Position numbers and translations under genes: made by a program. Shown here one piece after another: positions 10,794-22,959 of a stretch of 64,000 nt of DNA (positions within the stretch are counted from its first letter, which is position 1; each line of letters starts with the position of its first letter). Source of the DNA: Arion vulgaris. Lineage: Eukaryota > Mollusca > Gastropoda > Stylommatophora > Arionidae. Location of the stretch: positions 20,340,867 through 20,404,866 of the forward strand of contig CM036754.1 in NCBI GenBank assembly GCA_020796225.1, given 5' to 3'. The notes under the pieces were generated by a model, which was not told the DNA's origin, searched no databases, and saw only the letters and a list, made by a program, of their open reading frames with translations.

Positions 10794-11185
10794 GTAAGCA
10801 TTAAGTTATCATTGTTGCGTGCATATACACGCATGCACACACGAAGACACATAAATATATGCTGTATGTAATAAAATATAAATATTTTTTTTAATGTGTA
10901 GCTATTGCTACTACTGAACCTTGCTCCCAGTAAAAAAATATTGTTGCTACTGCCACCCTATGATATTCTTTTCTATTCCATATTCTCTAGCTTTGAATAT
11001 GGCGGTGTTGAGTTAAGGGTAGTATCTCATGAAAAGTGACAGTCATATTCTGCGTCACGGACAGTCATGATCTGACTTGGTTCCCCATCTTCTCACCTAG
11101 CTCATGTTTGGCTCCTCATGCCACACCCCGGGAATGGTTAATAATACTAATGGGTTTGTGTCTTGAATGAATGTGCGCTGAAGGA

Positions 11186-11290
11186 GCAGGCATCAGAGTG
11201 GTTAGGACACTTGTCTTTCAGTAATGACACAGGTTCGAACCCATATAAGGTACGGTAAGGTGTTGTTTATTTCTTAGGTCCAATGAAAAA
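11186..11290 (+). mobile_element. tRNA-like SINE fragment (family E)
   Basis: AGAGTGGTTAGGACACTTG resembles box A and CAGGTTCGAACCC is a box B match, about 30 bp apart. It probably comes from a tRNA-derived SINE in the first visible ena intron. Confidence 0.5.
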
Positions 11291-11419
11291 TATCAGAACC
11301 TGCACACTATATGGTGATAGATAGAGCAAGTCACCTTTGATCCGTAGCCTAGAATAGCACACTAGCAACCCGCTAACCAGGATATACACTATGCATTCAA
11401 TACAATCTTTCTCTCCCAC

Positions 11420-11715
11420 ATTATGCTATCAGTGCCAAACCAGGATGCTGACATCAAATTATAGAAGAAAACTAGTTATAACAGAGATGAAGTGTCTAAA
11501 AAAGTGGGTACAACATCAGTACTGAACTTCAAGTAACAACAAATTAAATGGCGCAGCCACATAAGCAGATTATCAACAGACAGTGCGCCTCAAAGAGCAA
11601 CGTTACTCCGATACGGTGGATACAAAACAAAAGGCAGGCCATGCAAACGGTGGACCTCAGAGATAACAGAGGCGACGAAAGACACTGTTTATGAAGTGCA
11701 CACAAAAGACCACTT
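11420..11715 (+). pseudogene. LINE C-terminal fragment
   Basis: Broken frames read YQCQTRMLTSNYRRKLV, ITEMKCLKK, VGTTSVLNF, QQIKWRSHISRL and KGRPCKRWTSEITEATKD. It is the same family as the minus-strand copy at 28955-29840. Confidence 0.75.
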
Positions 11716-11737
11716 TAGAAATCTCTTTTTATCCTGA

Positions 11738-12185
<448 letters not shown>

Positions 12186-12355
12186 TATCCACAAGTAAAG
12201 GATCATGGTCTCCTTTTTTAGTCCAATGGTATACTGTGTGCACACTGAACATTTTTTCTGAAGCTGATCTCAGACCATAATTTTCATGGCACATGGTTAC
12301 TACCACAGTGTGTTAACTTTCCTGTCTGTGACCTTGAAGTTTTATTGATTTTGTT

Positions 12356-12689
12356 GGGGACTGCCTAGAGTAGTTGATAGTAGCTCGGCCTGCTAGCTGT
12401 GAGACGCCTCATAGCTCGGGTTCGAACCTACTGTCCGGCATTTGTTCGAGTCCCCTAGTCTTACTTAGGGCGATAACGTAAGTACCTCTGAAGTCTGAGA
12501 AAATCTGCCTGTATGGCGAGGGAAAACTAATTACGAGTACATTGAGCACACGGCTGCCAGTGTAAAGTAATTTACAATGTGCACGCTGCTGCCATTGTAA
12601 GAAATTGGAAAACGGATTTTCACGCAAAAATCAGTTTCAGAGATGAAACTCGTCTGAGTTGAAAGCAGACGAAAGAAAGAAAAAAAACA
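12356..12689 (+). mobile_element. SINE family H, young copy with 12-bp TSD
   Basis: The 334-bp element starts GGGACTGCCTAGAGTAG, carries a perfect box B (GGGTTCGAACCTACTG) and ends in an A-rich tail. It is flanked by ATTGATTTTGTT at 12344-12355 and 12690-12701. It is nearly identical to 35364-35693, so both inserted recently. Confidence 0.93.
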
Positions 12690-12794
12690 ATTGATTTTGT
12701 TTTGTTAAAGCTGTAAATAATTTCACAGAAGATGGAAAACAATAGAGAAATTGAAAAAAGATACCAACACAGCGATATAGAAATTGTCTTTCTT

Positions 12795-13150
12795 TTTTTC
12801 TTTCTTCTTTTGTCGTCACACTGATACTGTGTTGTTGCCCAGTGTCGTGGTTTTCTGTTTTTGTCTTGCACTGTTTCACTGGTGGCTTGGGTGATAGTTA
12901 TTTTTGCTCTTTGACATAGACTCTGCTATGCCATCTAATCATCTTTTTTGTGGTCTTCCTCTCGCCTTCATTTCTGATGTTCTGTTGTAGAAGACTATAT
13001 ATATACTGTGGAGTTTGAATGCTTTCTTATTGACTAGCCGAACCACTTCATTCTTTGTTTCTCAGTGTAATTCAAGCAAGGTTATGTGCCAACATTCTTT
13101 CTTATGCCGATGTTGGTGACTTGTCTTTTCTGGTGTTGAACTTTTCATAG
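12795..13150 (-). pseudogene. LINE 3' fragment (SVM-H-CDD family)
   Basis: It shares TGTCGTGGTTTTCTG, TGGCTTGGGTGATAG and GTGGTCTTCCTCTCGCC with 54437-55268. Read on the minus strand it gives KNEVVRLVNKKA and GRPQK-like fragments of a LINE C-terminus. It is related to 24890-25165 and 55810-56350, which lie on the + strand. Confidence 0.65.
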
Positions 13151-13225
13151 GCATTTCACATGTAGTTTTTTTGTTTTTTTTGCGATTGTGCTTTTCTCAT
13201 TGTCCATATACCTTCTTCTTTTCTT

Positions 13226-13467
13226 TGTGTTCGTTCTTTACAACCAATTTAAATCACTCTTTGTGATGTTTGATCTTTGCCATGAACGTGTATACGTTGC
13301 ACATTGGTTTGGTAGGCCCCTAAACTCATATACTTCTACACGTTTAGGATATGTGAATCCGATTTCAGCCACACCTCTTTAGTCGCCTCTTACGACATGT
13401 GTAGTAGGTAACAGTGATTCTATTCTTTACACCTCAAATTTGGGCCCCGGTAACCTCTCGGGCGGTT
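13226..13467 (-). mobile_element. SINE family B
   Basis: Reverse of the B consensus: the head CGCCCGAGAGGTTACCGGGG is at 13467, with core GTCGTAAGAGGCGACT and tail through CCAAACCAATGTGCAACG to the GTAAAGAACG end near 13226. Confidence 0.85.
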
Positions 13468-13687
13468 GTCCATATAAATTGTCATCGTACTTGAAACATT
13501 TCAGTATCTGTTTAAAAAAGCGACAAATTGTAAAAAGTTCTTGAACAAGCCTTCTGTTGTCAGTGTCAGATATGGTCAATGTCACTCTGTCAAAGATGTA
13601 TGAGAGGTGAGCACCTTACCTCCAAGCCACAGAATTAAATTGTTAGAATTAAATATTAAAACTGTTTATTGACTTTCTTTTTCCCAG

Positions 13688-13802
13688 CAGCTTTGAATCG
13701 CCAACCACCTCCAATTGCTCCACCTCCACAACCTCAACATCAAGGTAACATCTATGCTCAAGCCATCAACTCAGTGAACGGACCTGTAGAGCAAGATGAA
13801 AG
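13688..13802 (+). CDS. ena: ena exon C: linker after EVH1
   Basis: The acceptor is CCCAG|CAG|, a tandem NAGNAG site. Entry at 13688 gives Ser-Ala-Leu and entry at 13691 gives Ser-Leu; both keep the frame. It reads LNRQPPPIAPPPQPQHQ, GNIYAQAINSVNGPVEQDE, then AG of an Arg codon before the donor GTATGA. This is the low-complexity linker between EVH1 and the proline-rich core, which varies in length across the family. Phase 1 in, phase 2 out. Confidence 0.85.
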
Positions 13803-13867
13803 GTATGATGTCTTTGTTGATAAGAGAGATTGTTTGTTTTGTTCAGTGACTTTTCTTTACTCTGTTC

Positions 13868-14131
13868 TTAATACTGATGAATCTTCTTCTTTGCGTTCGT
13901 TCTTTACAACCAATTTTAATAACTCTTTGTTATATGTTTGATCTTTGCCAAGAACGTGTATGTTGCACATTGGTTTGGTTGGCCCTTAAACGCATAGACT
14001 TCTACATGTTTAGGACACATGCATCAGATTTAAGCCAAACCTCCTTAGCCGCCTCTTACGACATGCATGGCAGGTAACAGTGGTGCTATTCTTTACACCC
14101 CAAATTTGGGCAACGGTAACCACTCGGGCGA
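13868..14131 (-). mobile_element. SINE family B, second copy in ena intron
   Basis: Starts 65 bp after exon C, in the same minus orientation as the copy just before the exon. Exon C is thus framed by two SINE B copies, 13226-13467 and 13868-14131. Confidence 0.85.
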
Positions 14132-15690
14132 ATACTGAGGAATAAAAGGGATTGCTTAGGGGAGGCAGAGAGAGAGGAACAACTTCTTTAAACGTTTACA
14201 CTATCTGTGCTCCTTGACTATCATCAGAGACAAGGTAGTTATCAAGCAGGACTTGTAAGACATCAACTTCCTGTTTGATAGTGAAGTTTGTAGCAAATAA
14301 CTGCATCCCGGAAATTAACCTTTACACAATTGTAGCCTAGAGCTGTTGTTGTATATATTCCAAGTCCATATTTTGAAAGTTTTGATGGATGCCATGTATA
14401 GGATCCTTCAATCCACAGGATCTTGCATGAATCTGCTATCTTTAAAATGGAGGAGTATCTGCTATCTTTAAAATGAAGGAGTTTGCCATAATTAAAGAGC
14501 TGACACACTGGCTTGAGAAGAGGGAAGTTAGCTAGTTATCAGATCATCCTCATTGCAGAATTTACAAGTCCATAAGTACTCTGATCTTATCATCATTATA
14601 TCAGCACACAGTGACTGATAGTTCCAGTGCCGTGTTGATTAATGTAACATCATCTACTTCCTGTATAGTATTCAAATCTAGCAACACCATGTTCTGACCC
14701 ATCTCCCTAATGGTGTTTGGAATACTAGCCCTGTCCGTAGCTCTATGGCTTGTTGCTACGTTTTGTATTCAAATAAAATCTTTTTTTAAGTCATCATTCA
14801 TAGATTTAGTATTTGATATCAGCTCACTACAGGACAGAACTACATGGAATCTTACAGGCCACAAAGTTACTAGAGAGGCAAATACTCAAAGGATCAAATA
14901 GTCTTCCTGTACAGTTTCATGTCAGCTTTTCACACATGCCCAAAAATAACCTGATTATCTGTAAACAATAACCACTATAAAACATTAAAACCAACTGTCT
15001 GCAAACAACAAAGTATCATTGTAATGGATTCCAGCACATTTTGATATTGTGGGAAAGGAGACAGCTAGACCAGTAAAAGCAAGCAACAAAAAGGGAACAA
15101 TTCCACCACAGAATTTCACGAAGAGAAGCAAAAGTCCTTATCAAAGGGAAATATAAATGTGCATGGAGTCTTAGAACAGTAATAAATTACCCACAAGTCC
15201 CCAATCCTAAAGTTAGTCATAAAACAGATCCAATTGCTGGGTCGTTGCAGAGCAGAACAAAGTATACAGAACTTTCAGTATGATGATGGAAACTGAGGGC
15301 CTTACTGTTACCATCCGGTGACTATCTTGTACTCCGTTTACTGAGACTTGTTGTGTCCAACTCTCAGTTGATGCTTCAGAAAGTTCATAAGGGCTGGTTT
15401 CTGGGAGGAGTGGATGTGTTCTGTTGAGGTTTCCAATCTCTAGAGCAGTGCTGTTCAACCTTTTTGTTTACTGGGGCTCATTTTGACTGATGGTTGCTGA
15501 TACACTGTCACCATGTAACAATTATTATAATAATACAAAGGTTCATAATAGTAATAAAATTATATTACTAGTATTATTAATTAAAAGTAATAACAGATTA
15601 AAACTTAATCTTAGCTTATAATCCAAACGTTTAATTTTATTTTAAATGTTACTATATTTTATAAATGTAATTGGGGGAAATTTTGCACTG
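14132..15690. other. ena intron sequence, nothing recognised
   Basis: The only pattern seen is an 18-bp duplicated phrase, ATCTGCTATCTTTAAAATG (near 14432 and 14458). A hAT-like end (CAGTGCTGTTCAACC) at about 15455 has no visible partner. No exon-like open stretch with splice sites was found. Confidence 0.5.
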
Positions 15691-15699
15691 CATATTTGT

Positions 15700-16470
15700 T
15701 GCACAAAAGAGCTACAGAAACTTGCCTAAGAAAGAATGCCACTCAAAAGTTGAACTGCTGATAAGCTATGAAAAAACAAATATAATTAAGACACCTATGG
15801 AAGTAATGCAGATATCACCCTGGAATCTAAAATGATAAAAATAACAGAACAGTTCACCTGTTTAGGTAGCAATTTTGATTGCACAGGAAATGTTAAAAAG
15901 AAATTATGATATGAATTGGCAAAGCATCAGCTTTTAAAAGTCTAAATAGAATATGGAACTGCAAGTTATATATTATTAAAACTAATTTACGAATTTTCAA
16001 TTCAAATGTTGTATCAATCCATGCCAGCGAGAGTTGGAAAATGACTAAAGATATAGAAAGCAAGTTGAATGCATTTGAAAATAGATGTCTGCGAAAAATT
16101 CAGAAGTGATGAAATCAGAGGCATGTCTGGTCAACCACTAGTGACAACTGTTATAGGAAAGAGAAGATGGAGATATATTGGACACAGTGAGGAGAAATGA
16201 TCAACGAATATCAAAGCAGGCATTGAAGTGGGATGCAAAGGGTTCAAGAAAGAGAGGACGACCTAGGGAGACCCTGAAACGTACTTTGCTGAGAAAGGCA
16301 AGAAATATCGGTCTCAGTTCCATGGAGGAGATTGAGCGAGTTGCCCAGGATAGAGCGAGTTGCCCAGGATAGAGCGAGTTGCCCAGGATAGATCGAGTTG
16401 CCCAGGATAGAGCGAGTTGCCCAGGATGGAGCAGTATGGAGAAATTGCTTGCAGACACTATGTAACGTAT
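15700..16470 (+). pseudogene. LINE fragment (RT end to C-terminus)
   Basis: In shifting frames it reads LGSNFDCTGNVKKEI, ESWKMTKDIESKLNAFENR, CLRKI, ISKQALKWDAKGSRKRGRPR and SSMEEIERVAQDR. This is the RT thumb, the conserved CLRKI region and the C-terminal basic tail of a non-LTR element. Paralogue of 9960-10500. Its Asp-Arg-Ala-Ser stretch has been amplified (see 16338). Confidence 0.85.
16338..16430. repeat. 19-bp minisatellite inside LINE coding region
   Basis: Five units of GAGCGAGTTGCCCAGGATA lie in the part of the LINE encoding ERVAQDRA. A 19-bp unit disrupts the frame. Confidence 0.95.
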
Positions 16471-16832
16471 AACGGTATGAGAGGAATTATTATTATATTT
16501 GTTGCAAGCTGAAGAAATTCTGATGTATAACTGGTATAGGCAGGATGCTCTTAGTGCATCATCTAAGTGTGAGTCCGTCAGACAGGGTCGGTTTTTATCT
16601 TTGAAAATGTTCATAGATGAAAACGAAACTTCACATAAATATGTTGTTGAACCAAAGAACCAAATCACAAATATATTTTCATAGCAACACTACTAGTCAA
16701 TGGATATTTATTCTTGTCCACCAATGCCCAGAAATTGTCATACGTAACATGGGAGGATTTCAAACATATGTCTGCTCGCAGATTTATTATTTCCAATTCC
16801 AACTCTTTAAGATTATATTTTCGGAAAACTTC

Positions 16833-17545
16833 ACAGACCCTACTTTCCAAGTTCAATAGCATGATCAACAGAAGCTAATGGGTTATTGATAAACATTATC
16901 ACAGACCCTACTTCCAAGTTGAGTAGCATCAACAGAAGCTAATGGGTTATTGATAAATATTATCACAGACCCTACTTCCAAGTTCAGTAGCATCAACAGA
17001 AGCTAATGGGTTATTGATAAACATTATCACAGACCCTACTTCCAAGTTCAGTAGCATCAACAGAAGCTAATGGGTTATTGATAAACATTATCACAGATCC
17101 TACTTCCAAATTCAGTAGCATCAACAGAAGCTAATGGGTTATTGATAAACATTATCACAGACCCTACTTCCAAGTTCAGTAGCATCAACAGAAGCTAATG
17201 GGTTATTGATAAACATTATCACAGATCCTACTTCCAAGTTCAGTAGCATCAACAGAAGCTAATGGGTTATTGATAAATATTATCACAGAACCTACTTCCA
17301 AGTTCAGTAGCATCAACAGAAGCTAATGGGTTATTGATAAACATTATCACAGATCCTACTTCCAAGTTCAGTAGCATCAACAGAAGCTAATGGGTTATTG
17401 ATAAACATTATCACAGACCCTATTTCCCAAGTTCAGTAGCATCAACAGAAGCTAATGGGTTATTGATAAACATTATCACAGACCCTACTTTCCAAGTTCA
17501 ATAGCATCAACAGAAGCGAATGGGTTATTGATAAACATTATAACT
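16833..17545. repeat. 64-bp satellite array, about 11 copies
   Basis: The unit is ACTTCCAAGTTCAGTAGC, ATCAACAGAAGCTAATGGG, TTATTGATAAACATTATC, ACAGACCCT. Copies differ by one to three bases and by an inserted T in the outermost units. It lies in the ena intron between exons C and D. Confidence 0.97.
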
Positions 17546-17796
17546 GTTTCAAAGGTTGAAGGCGGACTAAATGTGTGACCAAATTCGATGAAGTCGGTGT
17601 TTTGTTCAGTGTCAAAGCATAGGATAGGAATAGCGACAGTAGAATGGTTACAAAAGAAAACAACATTGCAAATAGAGAAATGTTGGATAGCTCTGGTCTA
17701 GTCTAAGCCATGGTGATCATGCGTATTTAAAAAAAAAAAAAAAAATGTATTCATATTTGTCTATGTGTAGTATCATGTAACGAGTCAAAAACCAGA

Positions 17797-18026
17797 AGGA
17801 ATGACTTCATTGTACTGGGTTTTACGTTATATGGCGCAGTCCCTCTCCGTGGCAATGGCATGCCACCTGCCGAGAGGATTATGCAAAGCACGAACTCCGT
17901 AGTTCCGGCAACAATCCTAGGGTTTCTGGGAAAAATGCCCTCGTGAACAGAACGAGGCGGTCGGGATTCGAACCCACGACCGTCGGAACGCAGGGCGAGG
18001 GCGTAACCACTTAGCCACAGAAACCC
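17797..18026 (-). mobile_element. SINE family C, best-preserved copy
   Basis: In reverse, the head reads TGGCTAAGTGGTTACGCC (box A) and GTGGGTTCGAATCCCG (box B), with the full tail down to CAATGAAGTCATTCC. It defines the family as tRNA-derived. Confidence 0.92.
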
Positions 18027-18356
18027 CCAGTATCATATAAGTCTGTAATAATGGTACACTCGTATAACTAGAAGCTAAAAAAAATAACGTGCAAGTTAAC
18101 GGTTTTACAGTAATTTCTCAGATTTTGGTCCCACACTCCCGTCAGTTCGGTTGAGTCAGTTTTCTGTGTGGGCAAAGCAGCTTGCCTGCTATCCCTTATG
18201 TCAATAGACAAGCGTCGTGCGTGTATGGTAACCACAACACGACACATGCTGGCTAGCCTGTCAGTCCGTCCATACAATTCTTGATCATGAAACCCTCTAA
18301 TTTGATTTTCACTCTCACTTCTCCCGTTACCTCATTTTTAGCGTGTTGTTGAGTAA

Positions 18357-18535
18357 TATGGGACGGATTAGCGTAATGCATAAACGTTCGTCTATCGACT
18401 CGGACACGAGAGGGTTGTGGGTTCGATCCTACATTCCACGTTAAAACAAATGTGAGGAAATGAATTGACCCTCCTACCTCCTACACATTAAGAACTAGAA
18501 ATGTGAAATGACATACACTTTATACCCTAAGGTAT
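18357..18535 (+). mobile_element. SINE family J
   Basis: Contains GGATTAGCGTAATGCATAA and the box B GTGGGTTCGATCCTACATT, ending ATGTGAAATGACATACAC. The reverse copy at 24514-24682 confirms it is a dispersed family. Confidence 0.75.
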
Positions 18536-18597
18536 GAAAAGGCGACGGGACATTTGATTTATGTTGAGTAATAAATTTTAAAACATGTTATTATCGC

Positions 18598-18797
18598 CCG
18601 CCTGTCCAGCGTGTTCGTAGCGCGTTGGACGACGGGTGATAAGCCCTCTGTGTGTGCGGGTTCAATTCCGAGTGATGGCAGAAAAAGCCACAGATTCCCC
18701 AGATTTACGGTGTTCGTGGCACCGAACCGAAGGGTTACGATGTCCATGGCACCGAGCTGAAAAGCTCAGTGCTTCTGGATCGAAAAAAACACACAAA
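18598..18797 (+). mobile_element. SINE family G, first of two in tandem
   Basis: The head CCAGCGTGTTCGTAGCGCG and box B GTGCGGGTTCAATTCCG are followed by GTGTTCGTGGCACCGAACCG and a short A-rich end. The copy at 18811 follows directly. Confidence 0.88.
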
Positions 18798-18810
18798 AAC
18801 ATTTTATTAT

Positions 18811-19005
18811 TGCCCGCCTGTCCAGCGTGTTCGTAGCGCGTTGGACGACGGGTGATAAGCCCTCTGTGAGTACGGGTTAAATTTCGCGTGATGACAGAAA
18901 AGTCACAGGTTCTCCAGATTTATGGTGTTCGTGGCACCGAACCGAAGGGTCACGATGTCCATGGCACCGAGCTGAAGGCTCAAGTGTTTCTGAATCGGAA
19001 AAAAA
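18811..19005 (+). mobile_element. SINE family G, second tandem copy
   Basis: Same orientation as the preceding copy. The flank ATTTTATTATTGCCC before it resembles the flank ATGTTATTATCGCCC before the first copy, so both went into (or duplicated) the same site. Confidence 0.88.
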
Positions 19006-19139
19006 CACCATTTTATTTATGTTGAGGAATACATTTTATCGTTTTTGTTTGCGGAGGTTTTTTGCGATGTTTAATACGTATTTAGTAGGATGCTAGTCAT
19101 GGACAATTAACAAATAGATTGAAAAATCTCTGAGTGCCA

Positions 19140-19403
19140 CAGAGATGTGATTTTATAGAAGAATTATGAGAATTCCATGGACCACTAAAATGACTAATGT
19201 TGAGGTGTTGAATGAGGTCAAGACACAGAGAAAACTTATCATCAATATAAGAAAGAGGCAGTCATCATTTTTCGGACACGTGATGAGGGAGGGAGGTTTA
19301 GAACACATTGTGTCAACCGGTAAAATCGAGGGTAGGCGAGACAGAGGAAGACAGAGAGAGAAAATGCTGGATAACCTGACTTCATGGCACGGAAGAGCAT
19401 CAA
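19140..19403 (+). pseudogene. LINE C-terminal fragment
   Basis: The open frame reads RIPWTTKMTNVEVLNEVK, SSFFGHVMREGGLEH and GKIEGRRDRGRQREKM, the standard post-RT region of non-LTR elements. A minus-strand relative is at 22060-22350. It ends where the SINE B' tail begins. Confidence 0.85.
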
Positions 19404-19407
19404 CATC

Positions 19408-20104
19408 TTCTTCTGCGTTCTCACTAGATTGGGATTTCGGATTTTCTAATAAAGGCAGCCGTCTGTCTCAGATTATCAGCCACGCCATAAAGTTTGTCCT
19501 TCTGCGTTCTCACTAGATTGGGATTTCGGATTCTGTAATAAAGGCAGCCGTCTGTCTCAGATTATCAGCCACGCCATAAAGTTTGTCCTTCTGCGTTCTC
19601 ACTAGATTGGGATTTCGGATTCTCTAATAAAGGCAGCCGTCTGCCTCAGATTATCAGCCACGCCATACAGTTTGTCTGGGACGCTAATGTAAGTGGGCCA
19701 CCTCTTTCTTCTCAAGTCTGCATACTGGGGGCAGTTCTGTAGTATATAAGTTCTATGATTTCTGCTTCCCGTTTGTGCCGACCTCTTCCCGCAGTAAGTT
19801 TTGGCCACCCTCGTGATGGTAGGTCTGACATTCTTACTGCGTGGCTAAATCTCCGAGGCAGATTGGCAACCGTAGAATCCGTTATCCCATTTCTCATTGT
19901 GAGAGGTCGTTGCATCATATTATGCGCCTTAATGCCTGGTGCATCCGTTTTCTGCAAGCATTTGTTTTGGGTTAGCATTCCCTAGCGGACACGTGCATCC
20001 GATTTCAGCTAAACTTCCTTTGTCGTCTCTTACGACATGCATGGCAGGTAGCAGTGGTTCTATTCTTTACACCCCAAATTTGGGCCTTGTACCAATCGGG
20101 CGAC
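19408..20104 (-). mobile_element. SINE B' (SINE head + LINE tail) with triplicated tail
   Basis: The head (reverse of 20104-19990) is that of SINE B. Its tail encodes, on the minus strand, ILQNCPQYADLRRKRWPTY, KLYGVADNLRQTAAFIRES and a stop: a LINE C-terminus. The last 89 bp of the tail occurs three times (starts 19413, 19502, 19591). Complete single-tail copies are at 28111-28630 and 54702-55224. Confidence 0.88.
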
Positions 20105-20769
20105 ATCAACATCTGAGATTATAGCAAACACCAGAAACAGGTTTGTGAAGATCCATGATCGCCTACCCCAGCTGGCACGGCACCTACGTATTTAATTAAT
20201 TTTTGTTTAAAAAATAAAAGTTTCGTTAGTTTTATTCCACTACGCTTTCATCCGTTTACTGTAGATGGATTTCATGAACTTTCTCTAGTCCAAATATTAC
20301 AGCTTCTTATGGTGGAGATAGGCTCATTTGTAGTCTGTGTAAGGATTGCCCTGCTAAGATTATTTGTATTTAGTCTTTTTTTACTTGCCGTTATGTTATC
20401 TCATTTTGGTGAGCCACACCTTATCCAACCACTGATCGATTTTTTCCCCCATAAGTCGAAATAATTTCAATTTTGGTAGTGATGGAATCGGTGGCTATAT
20501 CTTAGAATCCTTACACGGAACAAAAATTATGGTTCCGACGACTCCGACGTCCTGGTTTTAACCGTTGACCGGAAAGTTATTGATTGGAGCAGTTCCATAA
20601 AATTCGGTCCTGGACAAATAAACTGGCGACTCGTGTCAAAGAAAAGATGAGTGACTTGACATTTGTAACTACATTTAGGGAGAACCCATCGTTGCTCAGT
20701 CTCTTTCAACAGTTAAGTTTTGAAAGTACAGAGTAAGTTGTCCGTAGATTCATCGGCGGTTCAGAATAT
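20105..20769. other. ena intron sequence, nothing recognised
   Basis: A+T-rich stretch without splice-bounded ORFs. A minus-strand ORF at 20709-20527 has no recognisable domain. Confidence 0.4.
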
Positions 20770-21028
20770 CGCCCGTGTGTTGTCGGGGCTAGCAAGGGGT
20801 GCAAAGAATGGTAGCACTGCGACCTACAAGGCTAGCCGTAAGAGGCGACTGAGGTTGGGCCTAGGGAAGCTACCTTAGTAAATAAAAAGAATAACAGAAA
20901 TCGGATGTGCTGGCCTACTTGTAGGTGCATAATCGGTACATCGTACAATCGATCTTAGGCTCAGACGACATACAAATCACAAAGAGGGGTTTAATAAGTG
21001 GTCGATATGGGACGTTCGAAGAAGAAGA
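20770..21028 (+). mobile_element. SINE family A
   Basis: Full-length copy from CGCCCGTGTGTTGTCGGGG to GTTCGAAGAAGAAG, with core differences (GCCGTAAGAGGCGACT). Confidence 0.85.
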
Positions 21029-21174
21029 TTCAGAATATGTTTATCTATCTTTTCCAACCAGGTTGCCATTTAAAGCGTGATCGCTTACCGTATCCATATA
21101 CGATATGGTTTGTTTGGTGGTTTCGTTAACCAGCTATTTAACCATCTAACCACGTCAATCGCGATGCCATCCGT

Positions 21175-21255
21175 CATGAGGCTGCTGATATTCGCCATGA
21201 GGCTGCCGACATAAGTCATGAGGCTGCCGACATAAGTCATGAGGCTGCTGACATT
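21175..21255. repeat. 21-bp tandem repeat, four copies
   Basis: CATGAGGCTGCCGACATAAGT repeated four times. Because 21 is a multiple of three, the minus strand gives an artificial repeating peptide. Confidence 0.95.
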
Positions 21256-21427
21256 ACTAAAGTATTTCATTACTATGATTGATTGATTGATTGATAGATA
21301 ATACCATCATCATGACACTTATGTCAATAATACCTCAGACACAATGCACAAACTCCATAGCACTAACGAGGGACTCTGATGTCATTTTAAGAATGGTAGA
21401 AGCTTGTAAAAGGACGATGGCACCACC

Positions 21428-21535
21428 CGTTCAGAAAGTATTAGCAAACTACTGAACGTAATAATGCCTAGAAAAATCACAAACAGCGTTAAAAACTGGG
21501 GTTGATTCGCAAAGTCCTGTAAAGGATATGCAATT
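21428..21535 (+). mobile_element. SINE family D, 3' fragment
   Basis: ACCCGTTCAGAAAG, GCAAACTACTGAACG and GTCCTGTAAAGGATATGC match the 3' half of family D. The tRNA head is missing. Confidence 0.75.
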
Positions 21536-22060
21536 AACTTAACTTACAAGTTTGTAGGCATTTTGTTTAAATTTCTGCCGGTGTAGCGGCATTTCGGCTC
21601 CTACTCTTATCGACTTAAACTGTCATGGGATCTTTTTTACAAGCTCACCGTGAGCACTGAACTGATTTGTTATCGTCCGTTCACACACATTTAAATCAGA
21701 GGATCACTGAAAAATAGTTCGATTGCTACATGCGAAAAACGAACCGATTATTTTTGGTGCGAGAGGTGAACGTCGTACTTCCACGTCACATAGAAGATCC
21801 GGCCCTCCCCCCGCTCCTGTCCTACCGCTCTAATACAGTAACTCCCGGTGGAGATATCGTATAAGGAACACAATGTGTCCTCTTCGTCTGATTTCAGACT
21901 TGCGTGTTAATGCGTCTGACAAAGGTTAACATACAGCTCTATGCTACAAATTGTGCTGTAGTCTTTTTTCTGTCTTTCTTTTTTGGTACTGTAGGTAAAA
22001 ACCCATATGATATACTACGTTTGCTATCGTATGTTGGACATGTATATAGCATATCATCAT
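21536..22060. other. ena intron sequence, nothing recognised
   Basis: No repeat partner in the window, no splice-bounded reading frame and no RNA gene were seen. Confidence 0.4.
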
Positions 22061-22350
22061 CATCACGTGCCGTACCGGTTGGCGTAGGCGATCATGGATC
22101 TCCACAAATCTATGTCTCTCTTGTGTGCTATCATCTCAGATGTTGATGCTCTTCCGTGCCATTAAGTCATACTATCCAGCGTTTTCTCTCTCTGTCGTCC
22201 TCTGTCTCGCCTACCCTCGATTTTACCGGTTGCCACTGTGTTCTAAACCTCCCTCCCGCATCAAGTGTCCGAAAAATGATGACTGCCTCTTTCTCTGTGT
22301 CTTGATCTCATTCAACACCTCAACATTAGTCATTTTGAGATTTTTCGATC
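22060..22350 (-). pseudogene. LINE C-terminal fragment
   Basis: The reverse strand reads KMTNVEVLNEIK, SSFFGHL and a GKIEGR-like stretch, the family of 19140-19403 with decayed frames. The 3' end (CGTGCCGTACCGGTTGGCG) also appears at 33890. Confidence 0.75.
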
Positions 22351-22424
22351 TGTTTGTTTATTGTCCATGACTATCATCAGTATGCCAGTATATATAACAT
22401 ATGCTTGGGTGTTATAGGACCTGG

Positions 22425-22531
<107 letters not shown>

Positions 22532-22959
22532 TCCGTGATGTCAATCTTCTATCTCTGAAAGTTTCTTTTAATGTGAATGCTCCAATTATCATCTAACACA
22601 GCCCCACACCCGTGTGACTGCTCTATATTATATGGCGCAATTTCTCCTTTCCCCCAAATCATAACCTAGCCCTCGTTTATGGTAGTAGACATATTATTTC
22701 TATATCCGTTCCCGCCATGATAAATGTTAGCAATAAAAATAATATAGGACGCTTTGTATTTATCAACAAGATAAGATCACTCTTGTTGTAATCACATATT
22801 TCTGTTACTTCTCTCTCTTTGTTCAACTTGCCAGTGTAACAATATTACTGCCCTTACTTTGAACAGAATAATCATTTGATCTTGTTCTGTCACTCTTATT
22901 TATATTCTTTGTTTTGTCTATCTCATTAATATATCTCTGCTACTTAATATGTCCTCTTC

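Noticed and set aside
16833..17545. CRISPR array
   Set aside because: Units are contiguous tandem repeats without unique spacers; the genome is eukaryotic.
17950..18026. tRNA gene
   Set aside because: Box A and box B are present, but the tRNA-like head continues into a SINE body and the cloverleaf arms do not close.
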